Origin: Actinocorallia populi
GTDB taxonomy: Bacteria; Actinomycetota; Actinomycetes; Streptosporangiales; Streptosporangiaceae
Assembly: GCF_002995495.1 (NCBI RefSeq)
Contig: NZ_PVZV01000002.1
Coordinates: 310,001-374,000, forward strand
DNA length: 64,000 nucleotides
Direction of reading: 5' to 3'
The position numbers and the translations under genes are program-made. A model generated the notes under the pieces. It was given only the letters and a program-made list of their open reading frames with translations. It did no database searches and was not told the DNA's origin. Of this stretch, positions 56,477 through 64,000 are shown piece by piece. The first letter of the stretch is position 1. Every line of letters starts with the position of its first letter.

Positions 56477-57958
56477 ATGGGAGTGTCGGATCGGCCGGAG
56501 CAGAAGGAGACACCCGCGGCCGGCCAGGGAGGGCCTCCCGGACGGAGCCACTCCAGCCTTCCCCGCGGACTCGGAGCACTGCCCGGCTCCCCGCTGCACG
56601 AGGGCAGGTTCGGGCGGATGTTCCGCAGGCTGCCGCCGTTCGTGCCCGGCGAGGACCAGATCGAGGCCCTGGCCCGGACGATGGTGGAGCGGCCCCCCGA
56701 CGCGTCCGGCGGCGACAACGAGGCGATCCCGGCGGGCTACACCTACCTGGGGCAGTTCGTCGACCACGACCTGACGTTCGACCCGCAGTCGAGCCTGGAC
56801 CGGCAGAACGACCCCGACGCGCTGGTCAGCTTCCGCTCTCCCCGGTTCGACCTGGACTGCGTCTACGGCCGGGGCCCCGCCGACCAGCCCTACCTCTACG
56901 ACAGGCGGGGGCCCGGCGCGTTCCTCGTCGGCGGGCGGGGCGGCGAACTGGACCTGCCGCGCAACCCCCGGGAGACCGCGATCATCGGGGACCCGCGCAA
57001 CGACGAGAACGTCTTCGTCAGCCAGCTCCACCTGACGATGATGTTGTTCCACAACAAGGTCCTGGAACGCCTGCCCGAGTTCCCGCAGGCCGCGCCGCGA
57101 GCCGGTGAGAGCCCCTTCGAGGCCGCCCAGCGGACGGTGCGCCACCACTACCAGTGGATCGTCGTGCACGACTTCCTGCGCCGCGTCGTCGGCGACCGGA
57201 CGTTCGGCTCCGTCCTCGCCCGGGAGCCGCAGGCGCCCGGCGGCGAGCCGGTGGAAAAGGCGGACCTGCGCTTCTTCCGGTGGCGCAACGCGCCGTTCGT
57301 CCCCGTCGAGTTCTCCGCCGCCGCCTACCGGTTCGGCCACTCCATGGTGCGCGGCGGATACAAGATCAACACCTCGGTTCCGCCGCTTCCCACTTTCACC
57401 CCCGAGCCGGTGAACGAAAATCCGCTCGGCCATTTCGGAGGTTTCCGCAGGCTTCCCGCGCGTTGGCAGGTGGAATGGCCGCGGTTCTTCGACCTCGGCG
57501 GTGCCCCCGGGGAACTGCAGCCCAGCCGCAGGATCGACACGGGGATCGTCCCGCCGCTCCACGAACTGCCCCCCGAGGTCGCGCCGGGCATGTCCTCGCT
57601 GGTCCGGCGCAACCTCACCCGGGGCGCACGGCTCGGCCTGCCCTCGGGGCAGGCGGTCGCCCGCGCCATGGGCTTCAGCCCGCTGACCGACGACGAGCTG
57701 GCGCTGCCGGAGCCCGGCCCTGCCCCCCTGTGGTACTACGTGCTGCGCGAGGCCGGACACCTCCACCGGGGCCGCCACCTCGGGCCGGTCGGCGGACACA
57801 TCGTCGCCGAGGTCCTCCTCGGCCTCCTCCACGCCGACCCCGCGTCCTACCCGGCCACGGAACCCGGCTGGCGCCCCTTCCTGCCCTCCGAGAACGACGG
57901 CGATTTCACCATGTCCGACCTGATCAGGTTCACCGGCTTCGGCCTCACACCGGTCTGA
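56477..57958 (+). CDS. Animal-type haem peroxidase (peroxinectin/cyclooxygenase superfamily)
   Basis: 493 residues. Distal His97 in GQFVDHDLTFDP, with the calcium-loop-like SPRFDLDCVYG, the RNDENVFVSQLHLTMMLFHN segment (175-193) and proximal His288 in YRFGHSMVRGGYK. No signal peptide or catalase-like domain is visible. It may oxidise halides, phenols or lipids with hydroperoxides; being divergent from the alpha-dioxygenase fusion gene it may use the lipid hydroperoxide made there. ATG at 56477 with GGAGAGG 8 nt upstream; longer starts at 56297 are unlikely. Confidence 0.88.
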   Translation: MGVSDRPEQKETPAAGQGGPPGRSHSSLPRGLGALPGSPLHEGRFGRMFRRLPPFVPGEDQIEALARTMVERPPDASGGDNEAIPAGYTYLGQFVDHDLTFDPQSSLDRQNDPDALVSFRSPRFDLDCVYGRGPADQPYLYDRRGPGAFLVGGRGGELDLPRNPRETAIIGDPRNDENVFVSQLHLTMMLFHNKVLERLPEFPQAAPRAGESPFEAAQRTVRHHYQWIVVHDFLRRVVGDRTFGSVLAREPQAPGGEPVEKADLRFFRWRNAPFVPVEFSAAAYRFGHSMVRGGYKINTSVPPLPTFTPEPVNENPLGHFGGFRRLPARWQVEWPRFFDLGGAPGELQPSRRIDTGIVPPLHELPPEVAPGMSSLVRRNLTRGARLGLPSGQAVARAMGFSPLTDDELALPEPGPAPLWYYVLREAGHLHRGRHLGPVGGHIVAEVLLGLLHADPASYPATEPGWRPFLPSENDGDFTMSDLIRFTGFGLTPV

Positions 57959-57961
57959 GGC

Positions 57962-58144
57962 GCCCCGACCGGCGAGCCGGGCGGAGTGCCAGGTGGCGTC
58001 CTGGCCGGTCGGCCGGGTGGTGCGTCGGGCGGCGTCCCGGCCGGTCGGCCGAATGCCGCACCGGGTGGGGCGCCGGGTGGCGTCTCGGCCGGGACGCCGG
58101 GTGGCGGTCCGGCCGGTGCGTCGGGCGGGGGCGCGGTCGGGGCT
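57962..58144. repeat. G/C-rich repeat with 12-bp-based periodicity
   Basis: GGCCGGTCGGCCG-type blocks recur at 58003, 58039, 58087 and 58111 (spacings 36, 48 and 24, all multiples of 12) amid GGTGG/GTCGGGCGG stretches. It fills the gap between the convergent peroxidase and NmrA genes. The open plus frame reads as collagen-like PGG repeats with no start signal, so it is treated as non-coding. Confidence 0.6.
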
Positions 58145-58966
58145 TCAGGACGGGAGGGTCCAGGCGGCGGAGACGTCGCGGCAGAAGGAGGCGAAGTCGC
58201 GGGGTTCGCGGCCGAGGGCCTCGCGGACGCCGTCGCCGAGCGAGGCGTTGCGCCCGTCGAAGACCTCCCGGCAGAGCTCGGTGAGCAGCTCGGCGTACTC
58301 GGGACCGGCCTGCCGGGAGAGCTCGGCGTGGAACTCGTCGAGGGTGACGGGGACGTAGGCGACCGGCCGGCCCGCGGCCTCCGCGATGCGGGCGGCGGCC
58401 TCGTGGAAGGTCAGGAGCCGCGGGCCGGTGAGCTCGTAGAGGCGGCCCTCGTGCCGGTCGTCGGTGAGCGCCGCGACCGCGACGTCGGCGAGGTCCTCCA
58501 GGTCGATGAACGGCTCGGCGACCTCCCCGGCGGGCATCGCGACGACCCCTTCGAGCACCTGTCCCAGCATGGCCCCCTCGCTGAAGTTCTGCGCGAACCA
58601 GCTGGCGCGCAGCAGCGTGTAGGGCAGTCCGGAGTCGCGGACGATCTCCTCGCAGCGGATCGCGTTGTGCTCGCCGCGGCCGGAGAGCAGCACCAGCCGC
58701 TCCACGCCCGCCTCGGCGGCGGCGGCGACGAACGCCTCGATGTCGGCGGGCGCGCCGGGAGCGGCGAGGTCGGGGGAGTAGGTGACGTAGACGGCGCCCG
58801 CGCCGCGCAGCGCCTCGGGCCAGGTCTCCCGCTTCTCCCAGACGAAGGGGATCTCGGTGTTGCGGGAGACGCCGCGGACGGCGTGGCCGAGCTCGGTGAG
58901 CCGGGCGATGACGCGGCCGCCGGTCTTGCCGGTCGAGCCGATGACGAGGATGGGCTTGGCGGTCAT
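58145..58966 (-). CDS. NmrA-like NAD(P)-binding protein
   Basis: 273 residues. Atypical SDR/NmrA fold: ILVIGSTGKTGGRVIARL (6-23), then LVLLSGRGEHNAI, LPYTLLRASWFAQNF and PFIDLEDLADVAVAAL, typical of NAD(P)H-quinone-reductase (QorB)-like or redox-sensing NmrA proteins. The catalytic YxxxK is not evident. It is divergent from the two-component system. Function: possible quinone reductase or NAD(P) sensor. Confidence 0.85.
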   Translation of the reverse strand: MTAKPILVIGSTGKTGGRVIARLTELGHAVRGVSRNTEIPFVWEKRETWPEALRGAGAVYVTYSPDLAAPGAPADIEAFVAAAAEAGVERLVLLSGRGEHNAIRCEEIVRDSGLPYTLLRASWFAQNFSEGAMLGQVLEGVVAMPAGEVAEPFIDLEDLADVAVAALTDDRHEGRLYELTGPRLLTFHEAAARIAEAAGRPVAYVPVTLDEFHAELSRQAGPEYAELLTELCREVFDGRNASLGDGVREALGREPRDFASFCRDVSAAWTLPS

Positions 58967-59103
58967 GCGGACTCCTTGAGGTCGTTGCGGTGCTGACTCA
59001 AGAATCGGCCGAACCGCCCCCGGACTCCATGTCAGAACGTCCCGCCTCTTTGTCCGTCCGTCTCGGCAGGAGGCGGTGCCGAGTAGGGCATACGCTCCTT
59101 GAC

Positions 59104-59763
59104 GTGTCGATACGGGTACTCATCGCTGATGATCAGGAGATGGTGCGGCGCGGAGTGCGCACCATCCTGGAGAGCCATCCCGACATCGAGGTGGTCGGGG
59201 AGGCGGCCGACGGGATCGAGGCGCTGCGGCTCGCCGGGCGGCTGCGGCCGGACGTGGCGCTGGTGGACGTCCGGATGCCCGGTCTGGACGGGCTGGAGGT
59301 CACCCGGCGGCTCGCCGGGCCGGAGGCGGCCGATCCCGTCAAGGTGGTGATCCTGACGACGTTCGACCTGGACGAGTACGTGTATCCGGCGCTGCGGCAC
59401 GGGGCGTCGGGGTTCGTGCTGAAGCGGTCGGGCCCGGCGCTGCTGGTGGAGGCGGTGCGGGCGGCGATGAGCGGGGACAGCCTCATCAGCCCGTCGATCA
59501 CGGTGCGGCTGCTGCGGCACGTGGCCGAGCCCGCGCCCGCCCTCGAACCGCCGCGCGAACCCCTCACCGAGCGCGAGAGGCAGATCGCCGGGCAGGTCGC
59601 GCTCGGCAAGAGCAACGCCGACATCGCCGCGGAGCTGTTTATCTCGCCCGGCACCGTCAAGACGCATCTGGCGAACATCCAGCGCAAACTCGGCGTGGGG
59701 AACCGGGTGGGGGTCGCCGTGTACGCCTGGGAGCTGGGTTATGCCACGCAGCGGCCGCGCTGA
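59104..59763 (+). CDS. NarL/LuxR-family response regulator
   Basis: 219 residues. Receiver domain with acidic residues IADDQEM, phospho-acceptor Asp55 in LVDVRMPG, Thr in ILTTFD and Lys in FVLKR; C-terminal LuxR HTH (LTERERQIAGQVALGKSNADIAAELFISPGTVKTHLANI). GTG at 59104 is chosen: TACGCT ends 7 nt upstream, suggesting a leaderless transcript. It overlaps the histidine kinase gene by 23 bp. A good candidate to control the ABC exporter downstream. Confidence 0.92.
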   Translation: MSIRVLIADDQEMVRRGVRTILESHPDIEVVGEAADGIEALRLAGRLRPDVALVDVRMPGLDGLEVTRRLAGPEAADPVKVVILTTFDLDEYVYPALRHGASGFVLKRSGPALLVEAVRAAMSGDSLISPSITVRLLRHVAEPAPALEPPREPLTERERQIAGQVALGKSNADIAAELFISPGTVKTHLANIQRKLGVGNRVGVAVYAWELGYATQRPR

Positions 59764-60961
59764 GGACATCGCAACGCGGGCGCAGGAGCCGTCGGCGGAT
59801 TCATGGCGACGCACGCTCATCGTGTGCGCGGTGGCGGCAGCGGTGGCCGCGGCTGGGCTGGCGGTGCTCCCGCACGGGTTGGTGGCCGCGCTTCCGGCCT
59901 GCCTGGCGGCCGCCGCGCTGATGCGGCGGCCGTACCGCGGAGTCACGCTGACGGCGGCGGTGGCGGCGGTCGCCACCGTGTCCCTGGTGGTGTACGCGGC
60001 CTACCGCGGACCGCAGGACCCGCTCGAACTGTGGAGCATGGTGGAGCTCCCGGCGCTGCTGGTGCTCGCCGGGAGGGCGGTCCGGCGGACGCCGCCGCGC
60101 CGCGCGGCCGTGCTGATCGCGGCGATCACGGCGGTGGTGCTCGGCCTGGCGTTGCGGCCTGCCCTTCTGACGTCGGACGAGGAGTGGCTGAAGGCGTCAC
60201 TCGTCGGCTCGGCTCTGTTCGTGTTCCCGCTGGGATGCGCGGCCGTGATCGGGGCCTACCTGCGGGGGCTGGACCAGCGGCGGGTCCGCGCGGTCGCCGA
60301 GGCCCGCCGCGCGCAGCGGCTGGCGCTCGCGCGCGACCTGCACGACTTCGTCGCCCACGAGGTGACCGGCATCGTGCTGGAGGCGCAGGCCGCACAGCTG
60401 CGCGACCTGGACGCCGCAGAGGCGCGGGCGGTGCAGCGGCGGATCGAGGAGGCCGGACTGCGCGCCCTGGACTCGATGGACCAGACCCTGGAGGCGCTGC
60501 GCGACCCGGACGAGCAGCCCCCGGCCGGCCCGCCGCCGACCCGCCTGTACGGTCTGGGCGACCTGCCCGACCTCGTCGGCCGGTTCTCGGCCCCCGGCCT
60601 CCCGCACGCCGGCCTGGACCTCGACCCCGAGGCCGTCGGCCGCCTGCCCCGGGAGGCGGACGGCACCGCCTACCGGGTGGTCCTCGAAGCGCTGACCAAC
60701 GTCCGGCGGCACGCCCGCCGCGCGAACCGGGTGGAGGTGTCGGTCCGCGGCACCGCGTCCGGCGTCGAGATCCGCGTCCACGACGACGGCCCCCGCGGCC
60801 GGTTCGGCACGGCCCTGACCCGGGCGCGCCGCTCGGGCGGCACCGGCCTCGCCGAACTGGAGGCCCGGGTCCGCGGCCAGGGCGGAACCCTGACGGCCGC
60901 CCCCGACGGTTCGGGCGGCTGGTCGGTGGTGTGCACGATGCCCGCCGCCAGGGCCGCGTGA
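59741..60961 (+). CDS. Sensor histidine kinase (HisKA_3/NarX type)
   Basis: 406 residues. About five to six N-terminal TM helices (residues 25-175) with almost no extracytoplasmic loop, then the HisKA_3 dimerisation box ALARDLHDFVAHEVTG (phospho-acceptor His201) and an ATPase domain with EALTNVRRHA (N box) and GGTGLAELEARV (G box). The membrane-embedded sensor suggests detection of envelope or membrane-active compounds. Co-transcribed with the regulator at 59104. Confidence 0.92.
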   Translation: MPRSGRAEDIATRAQEPSADSWRRTLIVCAVAAAVAAAGLAVLPHGLVAALPACLAAAALMRRPYRGVTLTAAVAAVATVSLVVYAAYRGPQDPLELWSMVELPALLVLAGRAVRRTPPRRAAVLIAAITAVVLGLALRPALLTSDEEWLKASLVGSALFVFPLGCAAVIGAYLRGLDQRRVRAVAEARRAQRLALARDLHDFVAHEVTGIVLEAQAAQLRDLDAAEARAVQRRIEEAGLRALDSMDQTLEALRDPDEQPPAGPPPTRLYGLGDLPDLVGRFSAPGLPHAGLDLDPEAVGRLPREADGTAYRVVLEALTNVRRHARRANRVEVSVRGTASGVEIRVHDDGPRGRFGTALTRARRSGGTGLAELEARVRGQGGTLTAAPDGSGGWSVVCTMPAARAA

Positions 60962-61229
60962 CGCGGGGCGGCGGCCTTTTCGCCATGGGTGGGCGTGGGT
61001 CCGGCTCGGGCGCGCCGGTCGGTCGACACCGGTCTCGGCGGGTCCGGGGTGCGGGCGGGGCGGTCCCGGTGTCGGCGGCGTGCAGGGTGTGCGCCGCCCG
61101 GGTGGCGGGGCGGCGGATGTCGCGGGTCGGGGCGGGTGGCGGATATCTGCCGAACGGCAGATGTGGGGGTCCGCGGGGTGCAGGAGTCTGAGGGGGCGCC
61201 GATCGACCTGGCGCTTCAGGAGGATTGCG
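60962..61229 (+). promoter_or_regulatory. Intergenic region with dyad ATCTGCCG-AA-CGGCAGAT
   Basis: 268 bp between the histidine kinase gene and a leader ORF. A perfect 8-bp-arm dyad with a 2-bp centre at 61145-61162 is the main feature. It could be the binding site of the adjacent NarL-type regulator or a small hairpin. The rest is G-rich with no supported gene. Confidence 0.5.
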
Positions 61230-61295
61230 ATGTTTCCCGAGAAGAACAGATTCGTTGCGGCATCGGCCGCCGTCACGCCGACGGCCGGGGGGTGA
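61230..61295 (+). CDS. 21-codon leader/small peptide ORF upstream of ABC exporter
   Basis: ATG at 61230 preceded by consensus AGGAGG (61218-61223) at ideal 6-nt spacing. The peptide starts MFPEKNRFVAASAAV, ends PTAGG, and stops 8 nt before the ATPase start, which itself lacks a good site. Translation of the leader may deliver ribosomes to the ATPase gene, or ribosome stalling here could regulate it. It could also encode a small exported peptide. No homology recognised. Confidence 0.5.
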   Translation: MFPEKNRFVAASAAVTPTAGG

Positions 61296-61303
61296 GCGCG
61301 GCG

Positions 61304-62194
61304 ATGCTGGAGCTGATCGACGTCACCAAGGACTACAAGGGCGGCAAGCGCGCCGTCGACGGCATGACGATGCGCCTCGGGCCGGGGATGCTGGGCCTGC
61401 TGGGGCCCAACGGGGCGGGGAAGTCCTCGCTGATGCGGATCGCCGCCACCATCACCCGGCCCACGTCCGGGAAGGTGCTGTTCGACGGCGTCGACGTCGT
61501 GGCGCGCCCGGACGCGCTGCGCCGCCACCTCGGCTACCTGCCGCAGGACTTCGGCGCCCACCCGAACCTGACGGCCCGGGAGTTCCTGTCCTACCTGGCG
61601 GCGGCCAAGGGCATGTCGGCGCGCTCGTCGAAGGCCCGCATCGCGGAGCTGCTGGAGACGGTGAACCTCACCGAGGCGGCCAGGCGCCCGCTGGGCAGGT
61701 ACTCCGGCGGCATGCTGCGGCGGGTCGGGATCGCCCAGGCGCTGCTCGCCGACCCGCGGGTGATCATCGTGGACGAGCCGACGGCGGGCCTCGACCCGCA
61801 GGAGCGCGTCCGGTTCCGCACCATGCTCGCCGACCTGGCCGCGGACCGGGTCGTCATGCTGTCCACGCACATCGTCTCCGACATCGAGTCGGTGGCGTCC
61901 GACATCGCGGTCGTGGCGGGCGGCAGGCTGCTGCGCCGCGGCACCCCGGGCGAGCTGCTGAACCTGGCGCGCGGCCGCGTCTGGGAGCTGCTGGTGTCCC
62001 CGGCCGAGGCGGACGCCGTGCGGATGGGGCACGTGGTCAGCCGGATGGTGCGCACGGCGGAGGGCGTGCGGATGCGGGTGATCTCGGACGCGCCTCCGAG
62101 CCGGGACGCGGTCCCGGCGGCACCCGACCTGGAGGACGTGTACCTGGGTCTCGTCCACCCGCACCCGTCCCACGCCTCGGGAGGCTTCCGGTGA
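61304..62194 (+). CDS. ABC transporter ATP-binding protein
   Basis: 296 residues. Walker A GPNGAGKSS (39-47), Q-loop LPQDFG, signature YSGGMLRRVGIA, Walker B VIIVDEPTAGLDP, H-loop STHIVSD. The C-terminal extension of about 90 residues is typical of exporter ATPases of the CcmA/BcrA type. ATG at 61304 chosen; a GTG at 61292 is possible. Its stop lies within the start region of the permease gene (GTGATG). Probably controlled by the two-component system just upstream. Confidence 0.92.
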   Translation: MLELIDVTKDYKGGKRAVDGMTMRLGPGMLGLLGPNGAGKSSLMRIAATITRPTSGKVLFDGVDVVARPDALRRHLGYLPQDFGAHPNLTAREFLSYLAAAKGMSARSSKARIAELLETVNLTEAARRPLGRYSGGMLRRVGIAQALLADPRVIIVDEPTAGLDPQERVRFRTMLADLAADRVVMLSTHIVSDIESVASDIAVVAGGRLLRRGTPGELLNLARGRVWELLVSPAEADAVRMGHVVSRMVRTAEGVRMRVISDAPPSRDAVPAAPDLEDVYLGLVHPHPSHASGGFR

Positions 62195-63771
62195 TGCTCC
62201 AGACCATCGGCGGGACGGCCCTGGGCGACTTCCGCGACCGGGTGCGCCGTCCCGTCTACGCGGTGACGCTGCTCGCGGCGGTCGTCCTGGGCTACCTCGC
62301 GGTCCCCGACGCCCAGGCCCGCTTCGTCATCCTGAACATCGGCGGCTACCGGGGCGTCTACGACAGCGCCTACGTCGGGACGGCCACCGCGCTGGCCGCC
62401 GCCCTGTGGCTGACCCTCGGCGGCTTCTACGTCGTGCGCGGCGCCATAGAGCACGACGAACGCACCGGCGTCGGGCGCCTCGTCGCCGCCACACCGCTGC
62501 GCACCCCCGCCTACCTGGCCGCGAAGTTCCTCAGCAACGTCATGGTGCTCGGCTCGATGGTGGGCGTCCTGGCGGCGACGGCGGCGGTGATGCAGTTCAC
62601 CCGCGCCGAGGACCGCGCGATCGACCCGATCGCGCTGCTGACCCCCTTCGTCGTGATCGCCCTGCCGATGGTGGCGGCGACCGCCGCCGCGGCGCTGCTG
62701 TTCGAGACGCTCCCGCTGCTGCGCGGCGGCATCGGCAACGTCGGCTGGTTCTTCGTGTGGCTGACCGTGGCGGTCGGCGGGCTGTCCGCCCGCGCCCCCG
62801 TCGACGTCCTCGGCGCCCAGCACGTCATCCGGGCGTTCCGCGCCACGATGACCGAGCAGGGCATCTGGAAGCGCCACAGCTCCTTCAGCCTCGGCCTGAC
62901 CCAGGAACCCGAACCGCTGAAGTCCTTCCCATGGGGAGGTCTTCCCCTGACCGCCGAATTCCTGGGCGGCCGGGCGCTGCTCGTCGTCGCGGCGCTCCTC
63001 GTGGCACTGCTGCCCGCCCTCTGGTTCACCCGGTTCGACCCCGCACGCGGTGGTTTCCGGCTGACGCCCCGGCAGACGCCGGCGACCGAGCCCGAACTCC
63101 CGCCCGCACCCGCGTACCGCGGCCTGCCCGCCACACCCCCGGCGTACGGGAACACCTTCGGCAGGCTGCTGGCCGGCGAACTGACCATCATCGTCCGGGA
63201 AGCCACCGCATGGTGGTGGCTGGGCGCCGCGATCCTGGCCGCTGTCGGCCTGGCCGTCCCGTCGGGCTCCGTCGCCCCCGTGGCCCTCCCGCTGGCCTGG
63301 GTCTGGCCCGTCCTCCTCTGGTCGAAACTGGGCACCCGCCACCAGAGCGACGGCATGGAAAGCCTGATCGGCGCCTACCCGGCACCCCACCGCCGCCTGC
63401 TCGCCGAATGGACCGCCGGCCTGGCCGTCACGGCCCTCCTGGGCCTGACCCCCCTCGTCCGGATGGCCGCCTCCGGCGACACCCCCGGCATGACCGCCTG
63501 GCTGGGCGGCGCCCTGCTGATCCCGTCCCTCGCCCTGGCCGCGGGCACGCTCACCCGCACCCCCCGCCTGTTCCAGGCGCTCTACCCGGCCCTGTGGTAC
63601 TGCGCCTTCAACGGCCTGGCCCCCCTGGACTTCATGGGCGCCGTCCGCGACGGCGACACCCCGGCCGGCCCCCACCCCCTGGCCGTGACCGCCCTGGCGG
63701 GATCACTCCTGGCCCTCACCCTGCTCACCGCCTCCGCCCGAGGCTCCGCCCTGCTGACCCGACATGCCTGA
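62191..63771 (+). CDS. ABC transporter permease (ABC-2-like, about 12 TM)
   Basis: 526 residues with two sets of about six TM helices separated by a cytoplasmic linker (about 285-325). The first half has VYAVTLLAAVVLGYLAVP and ALWLTLGGFYVVRGAIEHDERTGVGRLVAATPL; the second half has WWWLGAAILAAVGLAVP and ALYPALWYCAFNGLAPLDFMG. Both halves being present explains the single permease gene. GTG at 62191 (or ATG 62194) after GGGAGG. Substrate unknown; a regulator/kinase/exporter set often protects against antibiotics or envelope peptides. Confidence 0.88.
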   Translation: MMLQTIGGTALGDFRDRVRRPVYAVTLLAAVVLGYLAVPDAQARFVILNIGGYRGVYDSAYVGTATALAAALWLTLGGFYVVRGAIEHDERTGVGRLVAATPLRTPAYLAAKFLSNVMVLGSMVGVLAATAAVMQFTRAEDRAIDPIALLTPFVVIALPMVAATAAAALLFETLPLLRGGIGNVGWFFVWLTVAVGGLSARAPVDVLGAQHVIRAFRATMTEQGIWKRHSSFSLGLTQEPEPLKSFPWGGLPLTAEFLGGRALLVVAALLVALLPALWFTRFDPARGGFRLTPRQTPATEPELPPAPAYRGLPATPPAYGNTFGRLLAGELTIIVREATAWWWLGAAILAAVGLAVPSGSVAPVALPLAWVWPVLLWSKLGTRHQSDGMESLIGAYPAPHRRLLAEWTAGLAVTALLGLTPLVRMAASGDTPGMTAWLGGALLIPSLALAAGTLTRTPRLFQALYPALWYCAFNGLAPLDFMGAVRDGDTPAGPHPLAVTALAGSLLALTLLTASARGSALLTRHA

Positions 63772-63799
63772 CGGTCGGGAACGTTCCGGGCAGCACCTT

Positions 63800-64000
63800 T
63801 CAGCGGGCCTTCCCGTAGGTGAAGACGGCACTCGTTCCCAAGGCTTGGCGACCGCCGACGGCCCACAGGGAGGTGGTGCCCGGAACGCGAGCCATGTCCG
63901 AGAAGGCCCCGCCGTTCTTGACGGACCTCCATTTCCCGGAAGGGAGCCGGTGGTACAGGAGGGGTTCGCCGGGCCCGTCCACGCCCTGAAGGAGGCCCCT
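63800..64000 (-). CDS. C-terminal end of a truncated propeller-like exported protein
   Basis: The reading frame is open to the window edge; 66 C-terminal residues are visible. Trp/Gly-rich blades (LYHRLPSGKWRSV, then TTSLWAVGGRQALGTSAVF) resemble the last blades of exported beta-propeller proteins of actinomycetes with SLWAVG repeats. Start and full domain content lie outside. It converges with the ABC permease gene. Confidence 0.5.
   Translation of the reverse strand, partial: RGLLQGVDGPGEPLLYHRLPSGKWRSVKNGGAFSDMARVPGTTSLWAVGGRQALGTSAVFTYGKAR

Noticed and set aside
57986-58144. Collagen-like PGG-repeat protein after the peroxidase gene
   Set aside because: The frame runs antisense into the NmrA gene, lacks a ribosome-binding site and consists only of G/C repeat translation.

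Overview
The window is very GC-rich, densely packed actinobacterial chromosome. The gene families point to a filamentous actinomycete, possibly near Thermomonosporaceae: a six-subunit mce lipid-import operon, a two-domain geosmin synthase, a family 2B encapsulin, Rip1-type site-2 proteases, a Cds1-like desulfhydrase, a mycothiol-isomerase-like protein, and many TetR regulators with leaderless-looking promoters. The organism assignment is inference; no rRNA or tRNA gene was seen.

Layout. 0-1.7 kb: gcvH-glyA (glycine/C1 metabolism) ending at a strong terminator, then a 79-80 bp tandem repeat. 2.2-6.3 kb: flavoprotein oxidoreductase, atypical SDR, AraC regulator and a DinB/mycothiol-type protein, followed by about 560 bp of degenerate 30-bp tandem repeats. 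6.8-11.5 kb: a minus-strand unit of family 2B encapsulin, geosmin synthase and polyprenyl diphosphate synthase. 11.6-13.2 kb: a (PAPEP)n surface protein and a DUF4239 membrane protein. 13.3-17.2 kb: two paralogous site-2 proteases in opposite orientation around a cysteine desulfhydrase-like gene. 17.2-24.8 kb: ATP-dependent DNA ligase, a DUF3558-like membrane protein, an isolated 11-codon micro-ORF with a terminator, a sugar-dehydrogenase-like lipoprotein, an FG-GAP protein overlapping a membrane Ser/Thr kinase, and a phosphopantetheinyl transferase.

25-36 kb is a lipid/terpenoid-oxidation and regulation region. It holds a ferritin-like diiron protein, a Baeyer-Villiger-type monooxygenase, a metallo-hydrolase, four TetR regulators with recognisable operators, AhpD-like and F420-type proteins, an SCP2 sterol carrier, and a divergent pair of ABC1/AarF proteins (one intact kinase, one apparent pseudokinase). 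A lytic-transglycosylase-like gene and an M20 amidohydrolase separate it from the mce operon (38.2-47.5 kb: two YrbE permeases, six Mce proteins, one Mce-associated protein, with 1-4 bp overlaps at most junctions). A MarR regulator, a WD40-repeat Ser/Thr kinase, and an rpsD gene divergent from a DUF2470 haem/iron-type gene across two overlapping iron boxes follow.

51.4-58 kb holds the most unusual genes. A 976-residue protein fuses a catalase-related haem domain to a plant-type fatty-acid alpha-dioxygenase. It sits 15 bp upstream of a ThDP-dependent lyase/decarboxylase-like enzyme and is divergent from a second animal-type haem peroxidase. This suggests a bacterial fatty-acid alpha-oxidation or oxylipin module. 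The window ends with an NmrA-like protein, a NarL/LuxR two-component system, a 21-codon leader ORF coupled to an ABC exporter, and the end of a truncated propeller-like gene.
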